From Bacteroidia bacterium (lineage in GTDB: Bacteria; Bacteroidota; Bacteroidia; SXHM01), in contig JAJVIC010000002.1 of NCBI GenBank assembly GCA_022072225.1, forward strand, positions 758,404 through 822,403: a DNA stretch of 64,000 bases, read 5' to 3'. This document shows positions 33,159 to 40,741 of the stretch, piece after piece. Both the position numbers and the translations under genes were made by a program. The notes beneath the pieces are model-generated. The model was not told where the DNA came from, did no database searches, and was given only the letters and a program-made list of their open reading frames with translations. The first letter of the stretch is position 1. Each line of letters starts with the position of its first letter.

Positions 33159-35249
33159 TTAATAGGCTCCATTTCTCTTACGTGTTACCCACTCTGCTGC
33201 CAGCATAAATACTATCAAAAAGAACAGCCATTTAAAGTGAATAACATCGCGCAGTTTTTTCTGATTATAAATAATGGGCTTAATGTCTTCACGCGAGGCA
33301 ATTTCATTACCAAGATTTTCAAGTTCGTTTTTGTAGAACATTTTTCCGCCTGTAGATGTGGCAAGGTTATACAGCAACTGATGGTCGGCAACGGTGTTTA
33401 CGGTTTCAATAAACAACGCACTCACGGTAAATCTTCCGCGTGCATTCAGGGTTTTCTCGCCAACACTAACGGTTGCTTCGTAGCTGTAATTGCCGGGAGG
33501 AAGATTTCCTGCATTGAGGCGGTAGGCATTTCCGGTGCGGGTAAAGGTGAACGGAAACTTTTTGTTGTCGCTGTTAACAATGCTCATGTTTACTTCGGGC
33601 TCATTGATCAGCTCATAGCTTTCATTGTAAAGCTCGGCATCAAAAACTACGGCTTCGCTTTCGGTGAAATGGTTTTTAACGTTTACACGAAACAGGCTCT
33701 TGTCGGTCTTTACCGAAAGGTATTGCACTATTTTGCTGACGAATGAATTGAAGGCATTGTGGTTTCCGTTGATGGAGAAATCACTTAACCTCCAGTGCCA
33801 CAAACCTTCTCCAGTGAGCACTCCTATTTTGTTTTCGCCTTGCTGGGTAAAATAGAGCAAAGGCATATCGGTAGCCACCATTCCGATGCGCTGTTTCAGC
33901 ATTACCGAGGCAGCAGGACTTAACCTGTAATCACCGAAAGGCGCCTGCAAGGGAGGAAACTTCTGAATGTTTTTTTGCAGCTCATCATCCAAGGTAAAGA
34001 GCGAAAAGTTTTCATCGGGAACAGCCTGCACTTCGTTGACTGAATTATTCTTTACCTGTATTTCCAGACCTAACCCCGCAGTATTAAAACTCTGCATTTT
34101 GGTATCTTTTCCTAAGATGTAAAAAACAGGGATGCCTGATTTTATAACATTCTGCAACAGAATTTGTCCGGCAGGTTTTTGGGAAGGTATCTGATGCAGA
34201 ACAACCAGATTGTATCCGTTGATATTCTTATCCAGATTATCCAGCAGGCGCACATCTACTTCGTAGTTCTCATTCACTTCAATGGCTTGGCGCAAGGCGG
34301 CAATATCGGGGTGGGCGGTGTTGGCTACAATCAATACTTTCTGGCGGCCATCGAGCACTTCAATGTAGATCTCGGTGCTGTTGTTGCGCTGGGTTACTTC
34401 GCCTTTTAAAGAAGAAAGACGCACGGTGTATTTTTGCAAGCCCGGTTTCTTTGCTTCCAGGATTACGGGAACCGTTTCGCTGAAATTATCGCTGCTTACA
34501 TTAATCTTCCTTTCAAAAACCTTTGTGCTGTCCCACAATACGGTGAGCATAGTTTCCGAGTCTTTAAACTGCTTGGCTTCGGCAACTATTTCCAAGGGAA
34601 AATTATTTCCGAGGTAGGCAAAACGGTTGTGGTTAACACGAGCAAGGATTACATCTTTGCGCACATTGGTATCGCCCAGGGCAATGGTGTAAACGGGTGC
34701 AAGGCTTTTTCCGGTGCTATAAACCGGGTTGCTTCCTTTGTTGAACAAACCATCGGAAGCCAACACAATGGCACCCACGTTGCGGTTGTTGTACACATTA
34801 TTTATTTCATCAAACAAGCCGGAGATATCGGTTTGCTTTTCGGTGTAATTAAATTCGTTTTTCTCTTCTACCTTATCACCGAAGGAATAGGTTTTCACTT
34901 CATACTTATCGCCTAATTGTTTTACCAGCTTATTAAAATTTTCAGCGTATTCGCTGCGGTAAAAAGCAGAGTCTTTTCCGGTAACAATGGATTCTGAATT
35001 ATCCTGCGCCAATACAATAATAGGCTTCTCCACTTCGCGCAGATTGGTTTTCAGCAAAGGCGAAAGCAAGAGAATGGCAATAATGGTTACTGCAATAAAG
35101 CGCAGCAGCGCCATGGTGCGGATGAGCCAGGGCGAAAGACTTTCAAAGGTTTTATCCCTGCGGTAGAGGAACCACGAAACCAGGGCGCCTGCTGCAACGC
35201 AGAAAATTAAGAACCAAGCCGGATACTCAAATACTATGTTAAATCCCAT
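33159..35249 (-). CDS. Large membrane protein with VWA/GATase-like regions, 696 aa
   Basis: Two N-terminal membrane helices (about 10-28 and 42-66) and one near the C-terminus (about 672-688) anchor it. Between them lie a von Willebrand A-like region (VLAQDNSESIV, then GAIVLASDGLFNKGSNP, near 78-175), an Ig-like beta segment, and a class I glutamine-amidotransferase-like Rossmann region (VLIVANTAHPDIAALRQA ... YNLVVLHQIP). A further beta domain (RLNAGNLPPGNYSYEATVSVG) follows. This layout is known in Bacteroidota membrane proteins of unassigned role. Neither the MIDAS motif nor a catalytic Cys is clear. It precedes crtB by 18 nt and may be co-transcribed. Confidence 0.75.
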   Translation of the reverse strand: MGFNIVFEYPAWFLIFCVAAGALVSWFLYRRDKTFESLSPWLIRTMALLRFIAVTIIAILLLSPLLKTNLREVEKPIIVLAQDNSESIVTGKDSAFYRSEYAENFNKLVKQLGDKYEVKTYSFGDKVEEKNEFNYTEKQTDISGLFDEINNVYNNRNVGAIVLASDGLFNKGSNPVYSTGKSLAPVYTIALGDTNVRKDVILARVNHNRFAYLGNNFPLEIVAEAKQFKDSETMLTVLWDSTKVFERKINVSSDNFSETVPVILEAKKPGLQKYTVRLSSLKGEVTQRNNSTEIYIEVLDGRQKVLIVANTAHPDIAALRQAIEVNENYEVDVRLLDNLDKNINGYNLVVLHQIPSQKPAGQILLQNVIKSGIPVFYILGKDTKMQSFNTAGLGLEIQVKNNSVNEVQAVPDENFSLFTLDDELQKNIQKFPPLQAPFGDYRLSPAASVMLKQRIGMVATDMPLLYFTQQGENKIGVLTGEGLWHWRLSDFSINGNHNAFNSFVSKIVQYLSVKTDKSLFRVNVKNHFTESEAVVFDAELYNESYELINEPEVNMSIVNSDNKKFPFTFTRTGNAYRLNAGNLPPGNYSYEATVSVGEKTLNARGRFTVSALFIETVNTVADHQLLYNLATSTGGKMFYKNELENLGNEIASREDIKPIIYNQKKLRDVIHFKWLFFLIVFMLAAEWVTRKRNGAY

Positions 35250-35257
35250 TAATTTCT

Positions 35258-35322
35258 CGCAAAGGCGCAGAGGCGCAAAGTTTTTTCAATCACCAAATCA
35301 CTAAATCGTTCAATCACAAATT
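35258..35322. repeat. Two heptamer runs between fabG and the membrane protein gene
   Basis: The first run is CGCAAAG, GCGCAGA, GGCGCAA (35258-35278). The second is AATCACC, AAATCAC, TAAATCG, TTCAATC, ACAAATT (35288-35322), reaching the fabG stop codon. Confidence 0.75.
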
Positions 35323-36067
35323 ATGTAAGCATTCCTCCGCAAACAGAAATTACCTGCCCTGTTATGTAAGCCGACATATCGCTGGCAAGGAACAAAGCTG
35401 TGTTGGCAATGTCTTCGGGGGTTCCTCCGCGTTTCAGGGGAATGGCATCGCGCCAGCCCTGTACGGTCTTTTCGTCTAAGGCGCCTGTCATTTCGGTTTC
35501 AATAAAGCCGGGGGCAATTACGTTGCTGCGGATATTGCGTGAGCCTAATTCCAGCGCAACCGATTTGGTAAAGCCGATGATGCCCGCTTTGGATGCCGAG
35601 TAGTTGGCTTGCCCTGCGTTACCTTTTATGCCCACCACCGAACTGAGGTTGATGATGCTTCCGCTACGCTGCTTTAAAAAGGTGCGCTGCGCGGCTTTCA
35701 CGGTGTTGAAAACGGATTTAAGATTGGTGTCTATTACCTCGTCCCACTGGGCCTCGGTCATGCGCATTAATAAGTTATCGCGGGTAATGCCGGCATTGTT
35801 TACCAACACATGCAGGCCGCCAAACTCGGTTACTACATCGTTTACTAATTTCTCGGCAGTGGCGGTTTCGGCTGCATTGCTTTGGTAGCCTTTTGCTTTT
35901 ATGCCAAAGGCAGAGAGTTCTTTTTCCAGCTCCTGTGCTTTTTCTACCGAGCTTTGAAAGGTGAAGGCCACATTGGCCCCGTGCTCAGCAAATTTAAGGG
36001 CTATGCCCCGCCCTATTCCGCGGGTGGCGCCTGTTACTAATGCTGTTTTTCCTTCTAATAATTTCAT
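35321..36067 (-). CDS. fabG: 3-oxoacyl-[acyl-carrier-protein] reductase
   Basis: This 248-aa short-chain dehydrogenase has the NADP-binding TGATRGIG (13-20), NNAG (90-93), catalytic N115, S143, Y156 and K160 (QANYSASKAG), and the typical FabG end YITGQVISVCGGMLT. It reduces 3-oxoacyl-ACP to 3-hydroxyacyl-ACP in fatty acid elongation. It is cytoplasmic. A TACCTTTG -7 box at 36093-36100 (minus strand) lies 26 nt upstream of the start. It could be transcribed together with the membrane protein and carotenoid genes downstream, but a repeat-filled gap separates them. Confidence 0.93.
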   Translation of the reverse strand: MKLLEGKTALVTGATRGIGRGIALKFAEHGANVAFTFQSSVEKAQELEKELSAFGIKAKGYQSNAAETATAEKLVNDVVTEFGGLHVLVNNAGITRDNLLMRMTEAQWDEVIDTNLKSVFNTVKAAQRTFLKQRSGSIINLSSVVGIKGNAGQANYSASKAGIIGFTKSVALELGSRNIRSNVIAPGFIETEMTGALDEKTVQGWRDAIPLKRGGTPEDIANTALFLASDMSAYITGQVISVCGGMLT

Positions 36068-36123
36068 CTTTTATCCTTTTTATGAAAGGCTTCAAAGGTA
36101 GAAAAAAGAAGAATGAAGAAATG

Positions 36124-36552
36124 TTATTTCAACTCAGTTGTACACCTTGCGCACGAAGTCTCCGTTTCAAAAATCTTAACCTCTACAGCCGTAATACGGT
36201 GTTGTTTTAGTGTTGCGCTATGAAGACGGGTAATTTCGGATGAAAGGTATTTACACAGGTTTTCGGCAGTGGAGTCAAATGGCAGTAAAAAGTATTTCCA
36301 CTTTTTGTCATCAAACACCTGTTTTAGTTCTGTATCTTTTTCAGAGATAATGGTGGTGTGGTCCAGTTCTTCCACCAGGGGCTGAATCATTTTTTTCAGC
36401 TCATGAAAATCAATGACAAAACCGTTGGCATCGGTTTCGCCTTCAAACTCTACTTCCATTTTGTAAGAGTGTCCGTGCAGATGCTGGCACTTGCCTTTAT
36501 ACCAGGGAATGCGATGCGCTGCCTCCCACTTAAACTTCTTTGATACTTTCAT
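36124..36552 (-). CDS. queD: 6-pyruvoyl/6-carboxy-tetrahydropterin synthase family enzyme
   Basis: The 142-aa enzyme has the zinc ligands H13, H26 and H28 (AAHRIPW ... QHLHGHSYKM) and catalytic C22. The FHELK segment and HTTIISEKD supply the rest of the active site, with E near the end (VEVKIFETETS). In bacteria it usually makes 6-carboxytetrahydropterin for queuosine (QueD). No other queuosine gene is near, so the pathway is inferred from family alone. Oddly, its start overlaps the stop of a large T9SS-exported protein by ATGA. Confidence 0.88.
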   Translation of the reverse strand: MKVSKKFKWEAAHRIPWYKGKCQHLHGHSYKMEVEFEGETDANGFVIDFHELKKMIQPLVEELDHTTIISEKDTELKQVFDDKKWKYFLLPFDSTAENLCKYLSSEITRLHSATLKQHRITAVEVKIFETETSCARCTTELK

Positions 36553-38018
36553 CCTTTTATCAGCGTAATAAATCCTTTTTGTACCACAGGGTCCTCCCCT
36601 TCTTTCAGGTCAAGGGAAAGAACATAATAATACGTGCCGGCTGGCAGTTCAACACCTGAATTACTCAACCCGCTCCAACGCACTTCCTGCCCTTCAGAAT
36701 TAAATACCACTTGTCCCCAGCGATTGATTACAGTAAACACAAAACCTCCATCGCCTTTATTACGAATGTAAAAGCTATCGTTGTAATCATCTCCATTGGG
36801 TGTAAATACATTGGGAACTGTAATCACCTGTTCAATGGCAAAACTTTGTTGTGTGGTATCACTGCAGCCAAACTGGTCGGCTACAACAAGTGTAACGGTG
36901 AAGGTATCTTCTTCCAGATAAACCGTAGTAGGGTTTTGAACAGTAGAAAACTGTCCATTATTCAAATCCCAGTTCCATGTTGCAATACTGCCGGTTGATA
37001 AATCAGTGAACGAAGTTTCGTCACCCAACAGTGCAGGCGTTACCAAAAAATCAGCAACTACATCACCGCCTACATGAACAAAAACGGTGTCTTTTGCTGT
37101 TACATTACAACCTGCATTGGAAACAGTAACGATATATTGACTGTCACCAAAATCAGGAACTACTGAGATCACTGAACCGGTTGAACCATCGGACCATGAA
37201 TACGATGTACCACCTGTTGCAACCAGCGTAATGGTATCGGGAAAACAAAGCATAGTATCTTTCTCTGCAAAGGCCGTTGGTATGGGAACAACGTTTACAT
37301 CAAAATTCTGTGAGGTAGCACTGCACCCGAAAAAATTGGTGGCTGTTACATTATAAGTTCCCGATTGATCTACCGTTATATTAGAACCTGTCTCCCCGTT
37401 TGGCGCCCAAAGAAAATCAAGACCGAAACCAAAGTTTACCGAAATTTTTACATCCTGTCCTTCACAGAACGTTAAAGGGCCGTCAGCCGTAACGCTTAAA
37501 AATGGTGCAGGCAGAAAAGCAGCCGGAAACATTGCTGTATCGCTGCAACCTCCAAAGTTGGTTACTGTAACACCATATAAACCCGATTGTGTTATTTGTA
37601 TGGTTGGCCCTGTTTCGCCTGTGGTCCATACAAAATCATCAAAAGGCAGACTGAGCGTAAAAAGGGTAACCGTATCGCCCATACAATAAGGAGGCAACTG
37701 ATCTGACAATATGCTGGCATTAGGCGCAGGTATAACATTAATAAACACAAAATTTGAATTGTCGGAACAGCCGGTGGAGTCGGTAACATTTACACGGTTA
37801 GGTCCGGGTTGATTAACCCAGATACTTTGCGTGGTTGCTCCGTTGGTCCACAGATAAGAAACACCTGGATTAGCAATCAACTCCACGCTGTCGTTTGAGC
37901 AAATGGTAGTAGGGCCGTTAACCGTTATGCTTGCATTTACATCACAGCCGCCTGCAAAAACAGATTGTGAAAATAAGGCAAAAAGCAAAAGGCAAAAAGA
38001 AGTTAAAAGTTGCTTCAT
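36549..38018 (-). CDS. Secreted Ig/PKD protein, T9SS type B
   Basis: I begin at the ATG at 38018 because MKQLLTSFCLLLFALFSQSVFA is a clean signal peptide; the open frame runs 24 codons farther upstream. The 489-aa protein has four or five Ig-like (CHU_C-associated) modules (e.g. ICSNDSVELIANPGVSYLW; YCMGDTVTLFTLSLPFDDF). A PKD domain (DLSTGSIATWNWDLNNG) follows, then a type B sorting domain (VITVPNVFTPNGDDYNDSFY ... VINRWGQVVFNSEG ... FITLIKG). It should leave the cell through T9SS. Its stop overlaps the queD start, coupling an exported protein with a cytosolic enzyme. Confidence 0.9.
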   Translation of the reverse strand: MKQLLTSFCLLLFALFSQSVFAGGCDVNASITVNGPTTICSNDSVELIANPGVSYLWTNGATTQSIWVNQPGPNRVNVTDSTGCSDNSNFVFINVIPAPNASILSDQLPPYCMGDTVTLFTLSLPFDDFVWTTGETGPTIQITQSGLYGVTVTNFGGCSDTAMFPAAFLPAPFLSVTADGPLTFCEGQDVKISVNFGFGLDFLWAPNGETGSNITVDQSGTYNVTATNFFGCSATSQNFDVNVVPIPTAFAEKDTMLCFPDTITLVATGGTSYSWSDGSTGSVISVVPDFGDSQYIVTVSNAGCNVTAKDTVFVHVGGDVVADFLVTPALLGDETSFTDLSTGSIATWNWDLNNGQFSTVQNPTTVYLEEDTFTVTLVVADQFGCSDTTQQSFAIEQVITVPNVFTPNGDDYNDSFYIRNKGDGGFVFTVINRWGQVVFNSEGQEVRWSGLSNSGVELPAGTYYYVLSLDLKEGEDPVVQKGFITLIKG

Positions 38019-38104
38019 TGGATTTATTTGCGGGCAAAGTAAACAAATAAGCAACACAGATAAAATGATATAAATCGCTTTCAATGCCAATTGTAAAAAA
38101 AATG

Positions 38105-38112
38105 TAGGTTTG
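38105..38112 (+). promoter_or_regulatory. -7 box before the 142-aa secreted protein gene
   Basis: TAGGTTTG fits TAnnTTTG and lies 20 nt upstream of the ATG at 38133, giving a leader of about 15 nt. No convincing TTG is found at the standard spacing. Confidence 0.45.
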
Positions 38113-38132
38113 CCTGCATAAATAAATCACAC

Positions 38133-38561
38133 ATGTATAAAAAAGTTCTCTGCGTATGCCTGCTTGTTTTAGTGGCAAGCTTCTCGTACTCACAAAACAA
38201 TGAATGGAAAAACTATTTCAGCAACAACGAAGTTTCCATTGAATTCAAGTACACCGAATGTCATAATCCGTCAAAGGGAATACACCACGAAAATGTGTTG
38301 CTGCGCATAACCAACAAAACAAACAACGAATTAGTTGCTGCTTATTATCTGCAACGGATTTACAACGGTAAAGAAGTAAAGGCTGATGTTTCAAATTTTA
38401 CGTTTTCGCTAACTGCCAACACTTCCATTGAAAGTTCGTGCGATGAACTGAAAGAAGGCTTGTATGTTTTCTCGCGCATTCTTGACCTGAAAGCTAATTC
38501 TGTTCTGAACTCTTTTGATTTAAAAAACCTCACCATTAATGGACAACCTGTTGCACGATGA
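38133..38561 (+). CDS. Hypothetical secreted protein, 142 aa
   Basis: It has a signal peptide (MYKKVLCVCLLVLVASFSYSQ) and a mature domain of about 120 residues that reads like an immunoglobulin-type beta-sandwich (VSIEFKYTECHNP; NVLLRITNKTNNELVAAYYL; LKNLTINGQPVAR). No family is recognised. The stop overlaps the start of the 664-aa T9SS protein by ATGA, so the two are translated from one mRNA and may be partners. Confidence 0.8.
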   Translation: MYKKVLCVCLLVLVASFSYSQNNEWKNYFSNNEVSIEFKYTECHNPSKGIHHENVLLRITNKTNNELVAAYYLQRIYNGKEVKADVSNFTFSLTANTSIESSCDELKEGLYVFSRILDLKANSVLNSFDLKNLTINGQPVAR

Positions 38562-40552
38562 AAATTAATTTTTGCTCTTTATTTTTTATTTACTTCCTCT
38601 TACCTGTTGCTTCTTATTCGCAATGTAATTTACAAATTATACCTGCCGACACCATCACCATTACCTGTGGCGAAACCATAAACATTGACATAAGCGCCTA
38701 TGGCAACAGCGGCAATCAGGTTTTGAACAACAACTTTAATGACGGAACAGCAGGAAACGGATGGCTGGCCACACCCGCAGCAACTTTTACCAATCCATGC
38801 TCACCGGGAAGTCCTGACGGAACAACCCATATCTGGCTGGGTGATGCTACGCCACAACCCCGTATTTTAACAACACAATCGTTTGATCTTTCGTTGGGCG
38901 GATCTATTTGTTTTGATTTACGTTTTGCTGTTCAGGCAGAAGCTGCACCCTGCGAAGGTCCTGATGAACCACAGGAAGGAGTTTACCTGCAATACTCAAC
39001 CGATGGTGGCGGTAACTGGAATAACATCAATTACTTTGACCCTATTGGCGGCTACGACCCCACCCTAACTTCATGGCAGCAATACTGCTTTCCTATTCCT
39101 GTCGCAGCACAAACACCCAATACTCAAATTCGCTGGTATCAGGATGCAACAAGCGGTGCTGAATACGACCACTGGGGATTGGATAATGTTTCGGTAACAT
39201 TGAACGACCCAAGCTACCATTATGAGTGGACACACACCAGTTTTCTTGGACAAAATCCGCCAACTGTAACGGTTACCACCGATTCGGTTTTCACCGTTTA
39301 TTATACCAACGGTGTTGATGATACCTGCACAGCTTCTGTAGTAGTGCAAACAGTTCCTCCTACGTTTACAGTAACTTCGGTAGGTGATACTTCCCTGTGC
39401 GGTTCTGGTTGTGTTGAACTGAATGCAACTGCTGATATTCTGGTGCGTCCGGCTAGCCAACCCACTTATGTGAATAATGAATTTCAGCCCATTGCCCTTG
39501 CCACCACCATACCCATTAATGTGGGTGGCGTTGATTTAAATACAATAGGAATTGGCTCTATCAGTTCTGTCTGTATTAATGTATCATCGTTTATTCCGTT
39601 GTTTGACTTTTCTACCATATCTATAACACTTACCTGCCCCAACGGAACAAGCGTTACATTAATTCCTGCCGGCAGCATAGGCGGACAAAGTTTAACAAAC
39701 ACTTGTTTTACGCCTACTGCCACCACACCTATCAGCGCAGGCACATCACCTTACTCAGGGAATTACACACCGGTAAATGGTTCTGTCAATGATTTTATAG
39801 GATGCGATGCTAACGGAGTATGGACAATGACCATCAACAATACCAATCCTTTTCCAAGCGGAATATTCAACTCGTGGGAAATTACGTTTGATGTTCCTGA
39901 AATCAGGTATCAGGGTGTATATGAATGGATACCCACAACAGGGTTGAGCGACCCACTTTCGTTAAATCCTACTGCTTGTCCTGAAAGTACAACAACCTAC
40001 ACACTTGCAGTACGCGATTCCAATAACTGTGCAACGTATACACACGATGTTACCATTGCTACTACTCCATTCGAGATCGCAGATATTGAAACTGTAAATC
40101 CTATAACAGGCGAAAACAATGGCGAAATAAATATCCTTGTTTCAGGTGGTCTGCCACCCTTCCAATATAGCATTGATAATGGACTGACTTTTCAGGATAG
40201 CAGCCATTTTACAGGGCTTGGTCCGGGAACGTATTCCATTTCAGTACTAGATACAGCAGGAGGCTGCTCAGCCATAGGTGAATGTGAATTGATTGAGGTT
40301 GAAATATTGCAGATTCCGAACATCATCAACCCTAACAGTCAGGAAGCCGACAACAAAGTTTTTATGCTGAAAGGAATGACCGAACCCGAAGTAGTAATCT
40401 ACAACCGCTGGGGAAAAAAGATTTACCAATCTGATGCCTACAAAAACGATTGGGATGGAGAGAAATATCATGAAGGCACATATTTCTATCATGCGCGAGA
40501 TAAAGCTGACGGAAAGGATTACTCTGGCTTCTTTCAGCTGGTAAGATTCTGA
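38558..40552 (+). CDS. Reelin-like/P-domain protein, T9SS type B
   Basis: The 664-aa protein has a signal peptide (ending SYSQC). A Reelin-type subdomain follows (residues about 45-215, NNNFNDGTAGNGWLATP ... IRWYQDATSGAEYDHWGLDN). A proprotein-convertase P-domain is at about 290-450 (TISITLTCPNGTSVTLIPAG ... DFIGCDANGVWTMTINN ... SWEITFDVP). An SprB-like module comes next (NPITGENNGEINILVSGGLP). The type B sorting domain closes it (VVIYNRWGKKIYQSDAYKND). It is probably exported and surface-attached. It is co-translated with the 142-aa protein through an ATGA overlap. Confidence 0.88.
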   Translation: MKINFCSLFFIYFLLPVASYSQCNLQIIPADTITITCGETINIDISAYGNSGNQVLNNNFNDGTAGNGWLATPAATFTNPCSPGSPDGTTHIWLGDATPQPRILTTQSFDLSLGGSICFDLRFAVQAEAAPCEGPDEPQEGVYLQYSTDGGGNWNNINYFDPIGGYDPTLTSWQQYCFPIPVAAQTPNTQIRWYQDATSGAEYDHWGLDNVSVTLNDPSYHYEWTHTSFLGQNPPTVTVTTDSVFTVYYTNGVDDTCTASVVVQTVPPTFTVTSVGDTSLCGSGCVELNATADILVRPASQPTYVNNEFQPIALATTIPINVGGVDLNTIGIGSISSVCINVSSFIPLFDFSTISITLTCPNGTSVTLIPAGSIGGQSLTNTCFTPTATTPISAGTSPYSGNYTPVNGSVNDFIGCDANGVWTMTINNTNPFPSGIFNSWEITFDVPEIRYQGVYEWIPTTGLSDPLSLNPTACPESTTTYTLAVRDSNNCATYTHDVTIATTPFEIADIETVNPITGENNGEINILVSGGLPPFQYSIDNGLTFQDSSHFTGLGPGTYSISVLDTAGGCSAIGECELIEVEILQIPNIINPNSQEADNKVFMLKGMTEPEVVIYNRWGKKIYQSDAYKNDWDGEKYHEGTYFYHARDKADGKDYSGFFQLVRF

Positions 40553-40570
40553 TTTATTATTACGTTGTTG

Positions 40571-40631
40571 TGTCACTTCGAGCGTAGTCGAGAAGCAGTA
40601 ATAAAACTTCTCGACTACGCTCGAAGTGACA
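40571..40631. repeat. Perfect 25-bp hairpin (variant of the CACCCTGAGCG repeat)
   Basis: Arms 40571-40595 and 40607-40631 are perfectly complementary around an 11-nt loop. The sequence (TGTCACTTCGAGCGTAGTCG...) is a variant of the 25-bp inverted repeats at 17296 and 18773. It follows the T9SS gene and could act as a terminator or mRNA-stabilising structure. Confidence 0.9.
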
Positions 40632-40667
40632 GCCATTTTAACACCCTCTTTTGTATGAAAAATATTA

Positions 40668-40699
40668 TTGCGTCAGGCAAACGCAATATTCTATATTTG
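40668..40699 (+). promoter_or_regulatory. Promoter of collagen/GRD module 1
   Basis: TTG (40668-40670), 21 nt, TATATTTG (40692-40699). Both the -7 box and the spacing are identical to those of module 2 (43269-43300). The leader would be about 37 nt. Confidence 0.75.
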
Positions 40700-40741
40700 T
40701 CAACCTTTTTCAGAATACAATCAGACTTAAATTAAAATCTC

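Noticed and set aside
38019-38090. Upstream extension of the 489-aa T9SS protein by 24 codons
   Set aside because: It would put a second hydrophobic stretch before the real signal peptide, which begins at the ATG at 38018.
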